NCBI RefSeq assembly: GCF_039634365.2 | Contig: NZ_CP155079.2 | Span: 1,736,001-1,800,000 of the forward strand | Origin: Mucilaginibacter sp. PAMB04168 | Lineage (GTDB): Bacteria > Bacteroidota > Bacteroidia > Sphingobacteriales > Sphingobacteriaceae | DNA length: 64,000 nucleotides | Reading direction: 5' to 3' | Part shown: positions 8,463-17,250 of the stretch, piece by piece | How positions within the stretch are numbered: the first letter of the stretch is position 1 | How the letters are laid out: each line of letters starts with the position of its first letter | Translations under genes and position numbers: made by a program | Notes under the pieces: model-generated | The model's input: only the letters and a program-made list of their open reading frames with translations | What the model was told of the DNA's origin: nothing | The model's database searches: none

Positions 8463-9155
8463 ATGATGAATGTAAAGGTAATTGCGTTTGATGCAGATGA
8501 TACCCTTTGGGTTAACGAGCCTTACTTCAGGAGAACCGAAGAAAAATTTTGCACGCTTTTTAGCGAGTTCCTGTCGCCGCATGATATTGAGCGCGAGTTA
8601 CTCAAGATTGAAATTGGTAATTTGGGCTTGTATGGTTATGGTATAAAAGGCTTTATGCTATCGATGATTGAGACGGCGCTAAAGGTAACCGACGGCCGTA
8701 TGAATGCTGATGCTATTGAGAAAATACTGAACCTGGGCAAAGAACTTTTAAACGAGCCTATTGAATTGCTGGAAGGTGTGGAGCAGGTGTTACAGTCACT
8801 GCAGGGCCGTTATAAGTTGGTGGTAGCCACCAAAGGCGACTTGCTAGACCAGGAACGTAAATTAAAGAAATCTAATTTAACACAGTATTTTCATCATATC
8901 GAAGTGATGTCTGAAAAGGATGATGCCAGCTACCAGAAGCTGGTTAAGCATCTGGATATACAGCCGCAGGAGCTGTTGATGGTGGGCAACTCGCTCAAGT
9001 CAGACATACTGCCTGTGCTTAATATAGGCGGCTATGCTATACACGTGCCTTACCATATAACCTGGGTGCACGAGATGGTTGAAAGCCAGGTTGAACATGA
9101 GAACTTTAAAAGCGTAACGCATATTCAGGACATTTTACAATACTTACCCTTATGA
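8463..9155 (+). CDS. HAD-superfamily hydrolase
   Basis: Cytosolic phosphatase-like protein of 230 residues. Motif I is FDADDTLW with nucleophile Asp10 and acid/base Asp12; a helical cap follows (about 15-85). Motif II/III is VVATKGD with a conserved Lys around 140 (QERKLKKSNL); motif IV is MVGNSLKSDILP, which binds magnesium. Substrate cannot be told; the YjjG/phosphoglycolate phosphatase branch is a reasonable guess. Its stop overlaps the start of the next gene as ATGA, so both are translationally coupled. Two in-frame ATGs at 8463 and 8466 are equally possible. Confidence 0.88.
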   Translation: MMNVKVIAFDADDTLWVNEPYFRRTEEKFCTLFSEFLSPHDIERELLKIEIGNLGLYGYGIKGFMLSMIETALKVTDGRMNADAIEKILNLGKELLNEPIELLEGVEQVLQSLQGRYKLVVATKGDLLDQERKLKKSNLTQYFHHIEVMSEKDDASYQKLVKHLDIQPQELLMVGNSLKSDILPVLNIGGYAIHVPYHITWVHEMVESQVEHENFKSVTHIQDILQYLPL

Positions 9156-9781
9156 AACACAAGCTTGACCTGGAAAACTGGCCCCGTAAGCAGCACTTCG
9201 AATTTTTTAAGCAATTTGAGGAGCCTTACTTCGGTGTTACCGTCAATGTAGACCTTACCTTAGCTTATGAACATGCCAAAGCAGCCGGCGTTTCCTTGTT
9301 TATATATTATCTTTTTCAATCCTTAGGTGCAGCTAATATGGTAGAGCCGTTCAGGTATCGGATCGAAGACGATCAGGTAATGGTTTATAATGAGGTACAT
9401 GCATCGGCCACCATTAACCGGCCTAATGGAACATTTGGATTTTCGTACATCGATTACAACCCTTCGTTCAATAAATTTTTGGAAGGTGCCGAGCGGGAGA
9501 TAGATCGTGTACAAAACACCACTGATCTCATGCCATCTACATCAGGCCAAAATGTAATTCATTTTTCGGCCCTGCCGTGGATCAATTTCACATCTATATC
9601 TCATGCGCGCATGTTCAGTTTCAACGAAAGCGTTCCCAAAATAAGCTTTGGCCGCATAACCGATATCGATGGCCAAAAAATTATGCCTGTATCCATCCAC
9701 GTACATCACGCCTTAATGGACGGATTACACGTGGGCCAGTACCTGCAAGCATATCAGGACTTGCTTAATATGGGATTGTAA
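9152..9781 (+). CDS. Chloramphenicol-acetyltransferase-like acyltransferase
   Basis: Protein of 209 residues with the fold-defining CAT features: an N-terminal RKQHFEFFKQFEEPYF, the conserved ATINRPNGTFGFSY around 125 and the active-site motif HHALMDGLH near the end, giving catalytic His186 and structural Asp190 (CAT numbering His195/Asp199). It would transfer acetyl from acetyl-CoA to a hydroxyl in a trimeric cytosolic enzyme. Many chromosomal members of this family in Bacteroidota do not confer resistance, so the acceptor is open. It is coupled to the HAD gene through an ATGA overlap, which hints at sequential action on one small molecule. Confidence 0.85.
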   Translation: MKHKLDLENWPRKQHFEFFKQFEEPYFGVTVNVDLTLAYEHAKAAGVSLFIYYLFQSLGAANMVEPFRYRIEDDQVMVYNEVHASATINRPNGTFGFSYIDYNPSFNKFLEGAEREIDRVQNTTDLMPSTSGQNVIHFSALPWINFTSISHARMFSFNESVPKISFGRITDIDGQKIMPVSIHVHHALMDGLHVGQYLQAYQDLLNMGL

Positions 9782-9860
9782 GGAGAGTTATGGGTTGTTT
9801 GTTGTAGGTTCAAGGTATTCAAAACAAACCAGTTTGAAACGAAGTTCAACTTACAACCTC

Positions 9861-12329
9861 TCACTCGCTCCTTAAGCTCTTAACGGGATTAGCCATTGCT
9901 GCTTTAATGGTTTGCAGGCTCATAGTTAGCAAGGCTACCGTAATGGTTGATAATATAGTGCCAACAAACAGCCAAATGCCCGGGTTGATATGATAGGCGT
10001 AATTTTGCAGCCAGTGGCTCATGGCGTACCAGGCTACGGGTGCAGCTATCGAAAACGCTACAAAAATCAATTTTATAAAGTCGGCACTAAGCAGGGTTAC
10101 AATTTGAGTAATAGTGGCCCCCAAAATTTTACGTATGCCAATTTCTTTAGTGCGCTGGTTGGTTGTATAAAGTGCCAGTCCTAACAAACCCAGGCAACTT
10201 ATTAAAACTGAAAGCCCTGTAGCCCATTTAAGCAATTTACCGGTGTTTTGCTCTGCTTTATAAAAGCGGGCTGTGCTTTCATCCACAAAGCGGTATTCAA
10301 AATCATCGTCGGGGAAAACTTCCTGCCATGAGGATTCCATTTTTATCAAAGCATTTTTCCAGTTTGCCGAACTGTTGGCGCCGGATTTTAAAGCAATGTG
10401 CAACGTACGGGTAAAACGATTGTTAGTACTGAAGCAAATAGCCGCCGGCTTAATGGCATACTGTAATGATCTTTGGTAAAAATCAGCAACTACACCAATA
10501 ATAGGCACCTCTTTATCATTCACTTTTACCAGTTTACCGACGGCTTGTTTAGGGTTTTGAAAGCCTAAAAACTTACAATAGGTTTGGTTAATAATATAAG
10601 CACCTGTGCTATCATGCGGTTGCAGGTTGCGTCCGGCCAGTAACTTGAGCTGATAAACATTTAGATAATTATCATCGGCATACTTAAGCTCTACATCGGT
10701 TTCACGTTCTGTTTTCCCATCTTGATAGCTAAAGGCAGTAGAGTGGCTGTTGTTTGATGATGGCGCATCACTACCAAGGCTTATAGTTTCCACTTGCGGT
10801 ATCGATTTGATCTTATTGAGGTAAACCTGTTTTAAGTTTGAGTTTGCATATTTATAGGGCGTACGTATATACATTACAGCATCCTTTTTAAAGCCTAGGT
10901 CTTTATTAAGCATATAGTGTATTTGATTACTTACTAGTATCGTAGCCATAATAAATACCTGTGCAATTACAAACTGCGTAACGGTAAGACCCCTGCGCAA
11001 ACCGAATGATACGCCTTTACTTGTTTTAGGATTACTTTTAAGTACCTGTACCGGTTGGTATGATGACATAACCACTGCAGGATAAAAACCGGATATAACA
11101 GCAACAACAATGATTAAAATAAAAATGAACAGCAGCATGCCGGGGGTAAAAATCATACTGTAGCTTATGCCGGCAGGTATAAAATCGGCAAACATAATGA
11201 GCAGCAGGTAAGCCATGCCTATTGAAATGATAGCCGCAATAAGCGTAAGCAAAAAAGTTTCGGTTAAAAATTGACTTATAAGCTGTTGCCGGGTACCACC
11301 AATAGTTTTGCGAACGCCAATCTCTCGTGCTCTTTGTGAGGATTGAGCCGTAGTTAAATTAATAAAGTTGATGCATGCCAAAATGAGTAAAAATGCTGCC
11401 ACGCCCAATAAGCTGTGCAAAACAGATTTATTAACCACCCGCTGATCAAAGTTGTCATACTCGCTACTAAAATGCAGGTTACTGAGTGGTTGCAGGCTCA
11501 AGGTTTGACTTTCACCGGGAGAACTCTTCTCTAAATTATTTTTTAGCATAGTATTCAACTGGGCCTCTGTTTGCCTGGCCGAACTTTGCTTACTAATTTT
11601 GATGAAAAGCTGATTATAAGAGGATGTACTGCTCCAACTGGTTTCGTTGTAACCGCCATCTGTATCGCCGCCGCTGGGTCTTAGTTTAAAATTTGCCGCG
11701 GTGGCCAGGCTCATAAAGTCATGAAAGTTAAAATCGGTATTTTCTTTAAGATCTGCTACAACGCCAGATACCGTCATTTTAAGCGAATCATCGTAAATAA
11801 CTGTTTTTTCTAAAACTTGCTCAGGCTTTAGATCCGGGAAGTACAATTTGGCCCTGCTTTCGGTAAGTACAATGCGGTTTGGGTTTTGCAATGCTGTAGC
11901 AACCGATCCGGCCAGCCATTTATAAGGCAGCATTTCGAAGTATGCTCTGTCGCAAAAAATGATGTTTTCCTGGTTTTTAAAAATGCCCGGAGCTGTATTA
12001 GGTGCCGGAACTACAATCCGCTGATCCTGTCCATAGATGCGAAAGGGTACTGCCCGTTCTAGGCCGCTAACCGAACCCATAACACGGTGCAAAGGAACAG
12101 GTACCCCCGAATTGAAGCTGGTTTGGCCCTGGTAAGTGTAAGTAGATACCACCCGGTAAATGCGGCTGCCATCTGGTTCAAACTTGTCAAAGCTAAAATC
12201 GAATTGCACCACTAAGGCTATAACTAAAGCCGCACCAATGCCGATGGCCAGCCCCACAATATTGATTATGGTAAAAACTTTGTGCTTGAGCAGGCTGCGG
12301 AGCGCTGTTTTAAAATAGTTGTTTAGCAT
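9861..12329 (-). CDS. ABC transporter permease, FtsX/MacB-like (paralogue 2)
   Basis: Protein of 822 residues with the same domain order as the permease at 5831: one N-terminal helix (KHKVFTIINIVGLAIGIGAA), a MacB_PCD periplasmic domain, a helix group with QRAREIGVRKTIGGTRQQL, a second half beginning at about residue 440 (GLTVTQFVIAQVFIMATILV) and a C-terminal helix group with TNQRTKEIGIRKILGATI. It is much closer to the permease at 12389 than to the one at 5831 and is a likely tandem duplicate. Only 59 bp separate it from that gene and no promoter is obvious there, so the two should be one transcript read leftward. Substrate unknown; partner ATPase not in the window. Confidence 0.9.
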   Translation of the reverse strand: MLNNYFKTALRSLLKHKVFTIINIVGLAIGIGAALVIALVVQFDFSFDKFEPDGSRIYRVVSTYTYQGQTSFNSGVPVPLHRVMGSVSGLERAVPFRIYGQDQRIVVPAPNTAPGIFKNQENIIFCDRAYFEMLPYKWLAGSVATALQNPNRIVLTESRAKLYFPDLKPEQVLEKTVIYDDSLKMTVSGVVADLKENTDFNFHDFMSLATAANFKLRPSGGDTDGGYNETSWSSTSSYNQLFIKISKQSSARQTEAQLNTMLKNNLEKSSPGESQTLSLQPLSNLHFSSEYDNFDQRVVNKSVLHSLLGVAAFLLILACINFINLTTAQSSQRAREIGVRKTIGGTRQQLISQFLTETFLLTLIAAIISIGMAYLLLIMFADFIPAGISYSMIFTPGMLLFIFILIIVVAVISGFYPAVVMSSYQPVQVLKSNPKTSKGVSFGLRRGLTVTQFVIAQVFIMATILVSNQIHYMLNKDLGFKKDAVMYIRTPYKYANSNLKQVYLNKIKSIPQVETISLGSDAPSSNNSHSTAFSYQDGKTERETDVELKYADDNYLNVYQLKLLAGRNLQPHDSTGAYIINQTYCKFLGFQNPKQAVGKLVKVNDKEVPIIGVVADFYQRSLQYAIKPAAICFSTNNRFTRTLHIALKSGANSSANWKNALIKMESSWQEVFPDDDFEYRFVDESTARFYKAEQNTGKLLKWATGLSVLISCLGLLGLALYTTNQRTKEIGIRKILGATITQIVTLLSADFIKLIFVAFSIAAPVAWYAMSHWLQNYAYHINPGIWLFVGTILSTITVALLTMSLQTIKAAMANPVKSLRSE

Positions 12330-12388
12330 AATGAGCAGGTTTTAAATGGAACGGATTTATTTGCAGTTCGCTTTAATTAAATCAAATC

Positions 12389-14848
12389 TTACTCGCTTCT
12401 TAAGCTCTTCACAGGATTGACCATGGCGGCTTTTACGGTTTGCAGGCTCATGGTTAATAAGGCAATGCTAATAGTAACGCCTATAGTGCCCACAAACAGC
12501 CATAAGCTAAGCGAGGTGTGGTATGCAAAGCTTTGTAACCATTGGTTTAGCGCATACCAGGCAATAGGCATGGCAATTACAAAGGCCAATACAATTAGCT
12601 TCACAAAATCGAAACTTAATATGGTTACTATCTGGCTTATGGTAGCGCCCATTACCTTGCGTATGCCAATTTCTTTGGTACGCTGGCTTGTAGTATGAAT
12701 AGCCAGTCCCAGTAGACCCAAACAGCTAATAAAAACCGAAAGGCCGGTGGCCCAGTTAAGCAGCCTGCCGGTATTTTGTTCGGCTTTGTAAAAATTGGCT
12801 ATGGTATCATCTACAAAGTTGTATTCAAAATCTTCACCTGGATAAACCTCATTCCAGGCTTTTTCAATTTGCCTGATGGCCTTGGGCCACAATTTGCTGC
12901 CATCCGTACCAGACCGTAGGGCCATATGTACTACGCGGTTATAATTACGTTGGCCATTGGTTGCCAGTGCCAGCGGTAATATAGGGGCACGAAGCGATAT
13001 CTGGTGAAAATCTTTTACTACACCCACTATCTGTAGGTGATTGCCGTTAGACTCTATATATTTTCCAACCACATTGTCGGGTTTCGAGAAGCCTAGTTCT
13101 TTGGCGTATGTTTCATTAATAACAATACCGCTGGAAGTGTCGCGCATTTGCGGGCTGCGGCCCGCTAATAGTGTAAGGCCGTAAATATTAAAAAAATTCT
13201 GATCGCCGTATTTTAAATACACAACCGTTTCGGTTTCTTTTTTGCCGTCTCTGTAGGTCATGTGGGTTGACATGGTGCTGCTTGAGGATGGCGGTTCGCT
13301 GCCTAAACTAATTTGGGAAATTTGTGGTATAGCTCTAAGTTTATTCACAAATACCTGTTCCAAATTAGTATTCATCTTGCTGTAAGGTGCTTGTACATAA
13401 AGCAAGGCATCTTTTTTAAATCCCAGATCTTTGTTGAGTAGGTAATGGATCTGGCTGCTCACTAGTAGGGTACCCATCACAAAAAATTGTGCTATTACAA
13501 ACTGCGCTACGGTAAGCCCTTTGCGTAAGTAATGCTTATTGCCTTTACCGGCTGTTGCTCCCCGCTGATTTTTTATGATCTCGATAGGTTGATAGTCCGA
13601 CATAACCATAGCTGGGTACAGGCCCGAAAGTAGCGTGATGATAATTATCAAAGCCACCAAAAAACCAAATACACGAGGCGTAAACATCATGGCATAAGTA
13701 ACACCTGCCGGGATAAAATCACTGAAAACTTGTAACAGATACCCCGCCAATAAGGCCGACACTAATGTAGCCGCCAAGGTAAGCAACAAGGTTTCGGTCA
13801 AGAACTGACCTATGAGCTGCCGGCGGGTACCGCCTATGGTTTTACGGATGCCTATCTCCTTGGCTCGTTGTGCCGATTGTGCGGTGTTTAGGTTAATAAA
13901 GTTGATACAACCCAGTATAAGTAAGAACGCAGCTACGCCCAGTAAGCCGTACAACACTTTCTTATTGGCAATACGCTGGTCAAAGTTGTCATAGTTTGCA
14001 TTAAAGTGAATATCGGCTAGGGGCTGCAAGGCAAAGGATTGGGTGCGGCTCATCTTCTTGTTTGCACTGTTCTGGTAATAAATATCGTTAACCTGTTTTT
14101 CAACCTGTTTAACAGAAGCATTTTTGCTGACCTTAATCATCAGCTGATCGCTTGATGAAGTGTTGTTCCAATCGTGGCTATAATAGTTAGGGAGCAGGTT
14201 TTTGTTATGAATTGCAGTGGCCAGGCTTATAAAATCATGAAAGGTAAAATCGGTGGTTTGCTCCAGATCTTCTACAATGCCAGATACGGTCACCTTAACG
14301 CTATCATTATAAGTGATGAGTTTGCCTATAATACTGGCATTGTTTAAATCAGGAAAGTACAGCTTTGCCCGGCTTTGGGTGAGTACAACTTTATAAGGCT
14401 GTTTAAAAGATTGATTGGCCGAACCGGCCAGCCACTTATATTTAATAAGTTTAAAGTACGATCCGTCGGTAAGTATGATTTGCTTTTGTTTTTTGAAAAC
14501 AGCAGGCTGCGGCTGGCTGCCGGTGATGCTTACTTTTGTATTGTAATCATACATAAAAAAGGGGGCTGCCTGCGCTAGGCCGGTAACCTGGCTGGCTACA
14601 GCTGCTCCCAATGGTGCGGGCACGCCCGAGTTGTAGCCCTGCATCCCCTGAAAATTAAAGTTAGATACCACGCGGTAGATGCGGTCGCCGTTTAGATGCG
14701 CCTTGTCAAAATTAAAATCATACTGCACCACCAGGTAAATTACAATAGCAGCACTAATACCAATGGCCAGTCCCACTATATTTATAAGCGTAAAAACTTT
14801 GTTCTTTAAAAGGCTGCGTACAGCGGTCCTGAAGTAATTTTTAAGCAT
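12389..14848 (-). CDS. ABC transporter permease, FtsX/MacB-like (paralogue 3)
   Basis: Protein of 819 residues, first gene of a two-permease unit. The N-terminus MLKNYFRTAVRSLLKNKVF and helix INIVGLAIGISAAIVIY match the neighbouring paralogue closely, as do QRAKEIGIRKTIGGTRRQL and SQRTKEIGIRKVMGATI, the cytosolic coupling segments of each half. Two large periplasmic domains (about 45-275 and 465-690) are expected. Upstream lie a sigma-54-like element (14887-14901) and a perfect 13-bp inverted repeat (14947-14976), suggesting regulated expression in response to envelope or antibiotic stress by a response regulator encoded elsewhere. Confidence 0.9.
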   Translation of the reverse strand: MLKNYFRTAVRSLLKNKVFTLINIVGLAIGISAAIVIYLVVQYDFNFDKAHLNGDRIYRVVSNFNFQGMQGYNSGVPAPLGAAVASQVTGLAQAAPFFMYDYNTKVSITGSQPQPAVFKKQKQIILTDGSYFKLIKYKWLAGSANQSFKQPYKVVLTQSRAKLYFPDLNNASIIGKLITYNDSVKVTVSGIVEDLEQTTDFTFHDFISLATAIHNKNLLPNYYSHDWNNTSSSDQLMIKVSKNASVKQVEKQVNDIYYQNSANKKMSRTQSFALQPLADIHFNANYDNFDQRIANKKVLYGLLGVAAFLLILGCINFINLNTAQSAQRAKEIGIRKTIGGTRRQLIGQFLTETLLLTLAATLVSALLAGYLLQVFSDFIPAGVTYAMMFTPRVFGFLVALIIIITLLSGLYPAMVMSDYQPIEIIKNQRGATAGKGNKHYLRKGLTVAQFVIAQFFVMGTLLVSSQIHYLLNKDLGFKKDALLYVQAPYSKMNTNLEQVFVNKLRAIPQISQISLGSEPPSSSSTMSTHMTYRDGKKETETVVYLKYGDQNFFNIYGLTLLAGRSPQMRDTSSGIVINETYAKELGFSKPDNVVGKYIESNGNHLQIVGVVKDFHQISLRAPILPLALATNGQRNYNRVVHMALRSGTDGSKLWPKAIRQIEKAWNEVYPGEDFEYNFVDDTIANFYKAEQNTGRLLNWATGLSVFISCLGLLGLAIHTTSQRTKEIGIRKVMGATISQIVTILSFDFVKLIVLAFVIAMPIAWYALNQWLQSFAYHTSLSLWLFVGTIGVTISIALLTMSLQTVKAAMVNPVKSLRSE

Positions 14849-14886
14849 AATCTTTCCTTTAAGCAGTGCTTTATATAAATCCTGCT

Positions 14887-14901
14887 AACAAGATTGTGCC
14901 A
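14887..14901 (-). promoter_or_regulatory. Sigma-54-like element, spacing one base short
   Basis: On the minus strand TGGCACAATCTTGTT: a perfect TGGCAC (-24 half) and a TTGT (-12 half). The GG to G(C) spacing is 9 instead of the nearly invariant 10, so support is weak on its own. Confidence 0.3.
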
Positions 14902-14946
14902 GTAAGGTAAGTTCTTTACTTTTAGGATGTTATGTAAAATTTGAGG

Positions 14947-14976
14947 CGTTAACTGTACGTATGCGTACAGTTAACG
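14947..14976. promoter_or_regulatory. Perfect 13-bp inverted repeat upstream of the permease pair
   Basis: CGTTAACTGTACG (14947-14959) and CGTACAGTTAACG (14964-14976) with a 4-base loop. No T run follows on either strand, so it looks like a protein-binding site rather than a terminator. Its centre lies about 85 bp before the start site predicted by the sigma-54-like element. The core CTGTACG-N4-CGTACAG resembles 5722-5738. Confidence 0.55.
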
Positions 14977-15007
14977 TACGGCAGCAATACAATTACGCGG
15001 TAAACAC

Positions 15008-15892
15008 TTAATGTGCTTTGGTAAATACAAAGGGTATACTTTTAAGCTGATACCCTTTTTTGCGCAGTAAGGCAATCAAACCTTCATCGCTACCCAGGTG
15101 GCCTGCACCTACAGCAACCATTAGGCTGCCTTTGCCAAACAAGGGAAGCATGCAGTTAATCATAACTACGTTGCGTTTAATAAGCAGGGCTTCGTTAAAG
15201 CTGGCATCTAACGGTGCATCATCGTTCATTTCTTTTAGCAGCATTTTGGTATCTTGCTTTACGTACAACTCGGTCAGCTTTTTAATCATCGCATCGGCAG
15301 ATGTATAGGTTTTCAGAAAGTCTTGCATCATTTTGGCCTGGGTGGTTACTGGTATCGCATTTAATGCCTGCATTTGCTCAGCTACAGTTTCCAGTCCGCC
15401 CACTTGCGCATGCAACGTTTTTGCCTTATTGTACATTTCCATATCAATGGTAACGGCTTTGCCATTATTGAGTAGCAAGGTTGTTAAAAACAGAGGCTTT
15501 AAACGATACATAGCCGGCCCGATCATTTGCATCATGGGCGATGTTTTGGCAACCTCCTGCAGTTTATGGAGCGATGCAGAGTCCAGCAGCTTATTTAAAT
15601 ATTGAGTGCTATCAGTCACCATGGCATATTGCACCAACTCTATCGGATTGAGCTTGCCAAAATCGAGCTCAAAGTACACCTTTTTGGTTTGTGCCAGTTT
15701 AGCCATTACCGGCTGTGGTATACGGTAAAGGGAAGTATCGAACAAATGAATGGTACCGTAAAGGTAAGTGGGCTGTTTGATGCCCTTACCGGTGATTTGC
15801 CATAACAAGCCCTTGGTTTGCGCTTTAGCAGAACAAATACTGCCATACATAACAAACACAAGGCAGGCGGCACGCAACACAAATTTTTTCAT
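15008..15892 (-). CDS. TraB/GumN family protein, secreted
   Basis: Protein of 294 residues with a signal peptide (MKKFVLRAACLVFVMYGSIC, cleavage probably after SAKA) and the TraB/GumN domain: GLLWQITGKG followed by YLYGTIHLFD, whose GTIH is the family's conserved metal-site-like motif, and GAGHLGSDEGLIALLRKKGY near the C-terminus with the second conserved GxxH. Relatives are proposed metalloproteases related to Tiki. Acts in the periplasm or at the envelope; target unknown. It stands alone, divergent from the small gene at 16003. Confidence 0.85.
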   Translation of the reverse strand: MKKFVLRAACLVFVMYGSICSAKAQTKGLLWQITGKGIKQPTYLYGTIHLFDTSLYRIPQPVMAKLAQTKKVYFELDFGKLNPIELVQYAMVTDSTQYLNKLLDSASLHKLQEVAKTSPMMQMIGPAMYRLKPLFLTTLLLNNGKAVTIDMEMYNKAKTLHAQVGGLETVAEQMQALNAIPVTTQAKMMQDFLKTYTSADAMIKKLTELYVKQDTKMLLKEMNDDAPLDASFNEALLIKRNVVMINCMLPLFGKGSLMVAVGAGHLGSDEGLIALLRKKGYQLKSIPFVFTKAH

Positions 15893-15988
15893 GATACAGA
15901 TATACGGTTGAATTAGGGTAAAGATGCGAAGAAAGTCATAAAGTTCTAGTCATCTTCACAAACCTTTAGCAACAAGCAATAGTTTTAT

Positions 15989-15996
15989 TACTTTTG
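15989..15996 (+). promoter_or_regulatory. -7 element for the 16003/16272 gene pair
   Basis: TACTTTTG matches TANNTTTG. A TTTA at 15965-15968 stands 20 bp upstream as a partial -33 box. The expected start site falls within a few bases of the ATG at 16003, so the mRNA may be leaderless or nearly so. Confidence 0.5.
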
Positions 15997-16002
15997 AAAG
16001 TA

Positions 16003-16275
16003 ATGCTTACTGCAACCACTCATACGCTCGAAAAACTGGAGAACGTGCTCAAAAGTGCCGGCTACAAAGTGCGGTATGAAAAAGGTAACTTTAAAACCGG
16101 TGCCTGTTTACTGCAAAGTAGCCGCATGATTGTGGTGAACAAGTTTTCGAACCTGGAAAGCAAAATACAATCTGTATCCGAACTCATCAGGCAATTGGAG
16201 ATTGACCCGAAAGTGCTAGACGAAAAACAGCTGACATTTTACCACCAAATTAAACAAACCGAACTGCAGCTGTGA
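16003..16275 (+). CDS. Conserved hypothetical protein coupled to the MBL hydrolase gene
   Basis: Small protein of 90 residues with the ATG at 16003 (an in-frame TTG at 15994 overlaps the promoter element). It consists of a helix (LEKLENVLKSAGYKVRYEKG), a strand-rich segment (TGACLLQSSRMIVVNKF) and two C-terminal helices (IRQLEIDPKVLDEKQLTFYHQI). It has no transmembrane segment or signal peptide. I do not recognise a named domain. The stop overlaps the GTG start of the downstream hydrolase by GTGA, so the two are translationally coupled and probably work together. Confidence 0.7.
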   Translation: MLTATTHTLEKLENVLKSAGYKVRYEKGNFKTGACLLQSSRMIVVNKFSNLESKIQSVSELIRQLEIDPKVLDEKQLTFYHQIKQTELQL

Positions 16276-17033
16276 TCATTACTTTTTTAGGAACCGGAAC
16301 ATCACAAGGCGTACCTGTTATTGCCTGCGAGTGCGAAGTGTGCACCTCTGCTGATAAGCACGACAAGCGACTGCGCACCTCCATATTAGTGGAAGCTGAA
16401 GGTAAGGTAATTGTTATAGATAGCGGCCCGGATTTTAGGTACCAAATGCTGCGCGCCGGTGTAAAACACCTGGATGCTGTAGTGTTTACCCATGAGCACA
16501 AAGATCATACAGCCGGTTTAGATGATATACGCGCGTTTAACTACATACAGCAAACGCCTATGGACGTTTACGCAGTGCCGCGGGTGCAGGAAGCGCTAAA
16601 GCGGGAGTTTTCTTACATATTTGCTGAGTATCAGTATCCGGGTATACCCAAACTTAACCTGCATACTATAGGCTTAGATCCTTTCAAGGTAGGCCCCCTT
16701 AAGTTTACCCCTATAGAAGTGATGCATTACCGGTTGCCGGTATTGGGTTTCCGCATAGCAGATTTTACTTATATAACTGATGCTAAAACGATAACTGAAA
16801 AAGAAACGGAAAAAATCTACGGTAGTAAGACTTTGGTGGTAAACGCACTGCAAAAGGAAGCCCACATATCACATTTTACTTTAGATGAAGCTATTGCTTT
16901 TGCACAGAAAATAGGAGCTGAAACTACCTATTTTACGCACATCAGCCATCGACTTGGCAAATATGCCGATGTATCTCGAGAACTGCCCGAGAACATTAAG
17001 TTAGCCTATGATGGCCTGAAGCTGGAGTTATAG
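16272..17033 (+). CDS. MBL-fold metallo-hydrolase, PhnP-like
   Basis: Cytosolic hydrolase of 253 residues starting with GTG, fixed by the GTGA overlap with the gene before it. It opens with ITFLGTGTSQGVPV and a Cys-rich CECEVC (19-24) that resembles the structural zinc site of PhnP, then the metal motif H74-E-H76-K-D78-H79, further ligands in the region of LPVLGFRIADFTYITDAK, and a C-terminal THISHRLGKY. This subfamily (PhnP, cyclic phosphodiesterases) hydrolyses phosphodiester bonds. There are no phosphonate genes around, so the substrate is likely a cyclic nucleotide-like phosphodiester, not certain. Confidence 0.87.
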   Translation: MIITFLGTGTSQGVPVIACECEVCTSADKHDKRLRTSILVEAEGKVIVIDSGPDFRYQMLRAGVKHLDAVVFTHEHKDHTAGLDDIRAFNYIQQTPMDVYAVPRVQEALKREFSYIFAEYQYPGIPKLNLHTIGLDPFKVGPLKFTPIEVMHYRLPVLGFRIADFTYITDAKTITEKETEKIYGSKTLVVNALQKEAHISHFTLDEAIAFAQKIGAETTYFTHISHRLGKYADVSRELPENIKLAYDGLKLEL

Positions 17034-17111
17034 TTTGGATGAGAATTATAAGTTAAAATACGGACAGTAATGTCTGCCTCCTTCGTTCCGCTTTCGCTTG
17101 TTTTATAAGGA

Positions 17112-17158
17112 GTGCTTAATAGGCATTTGCCTTATGAGCGTAAAGCTGTATTAAGCAC
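17112..17158. other. Nested inverted repeat upstream of the amine oxidase
   Basis: GTGCTTAAT (17112-17120) pairs with ATTAAGCAC (17150-17158); inside sits AGGC-ATTT-GCCT (17121-17132). No T tail. It could be an operator or structured RNA; no function assigned. Confidence 0.35.
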
Positions 17159-17178
17159 ACTTCAAGATGTAGATACGC

Positions 17179-17186
17179 TATTTTTG
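17179..17186 (+). promoter_or_regulatory. -7 element of the amine oxidase gene
   Basis: Exact TATTTTTG, about 65 bp before the ATG at 17251. No clear -33 box. Confidence 0.45.
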
Positions 17187-17250
17187 CAACAACACTTTTA
17201 GCCACTAACTGCGTTAATGAATAGCAAAAGAATATTGATTTATTTTAATT

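Noticed and set aside
9152..9781. Chloramphenicol resistance determinant
   Set aside because: The fold is CAT-like, but chromosomal position and the HAD partner give no evidence for resistance; many such members have other roles.
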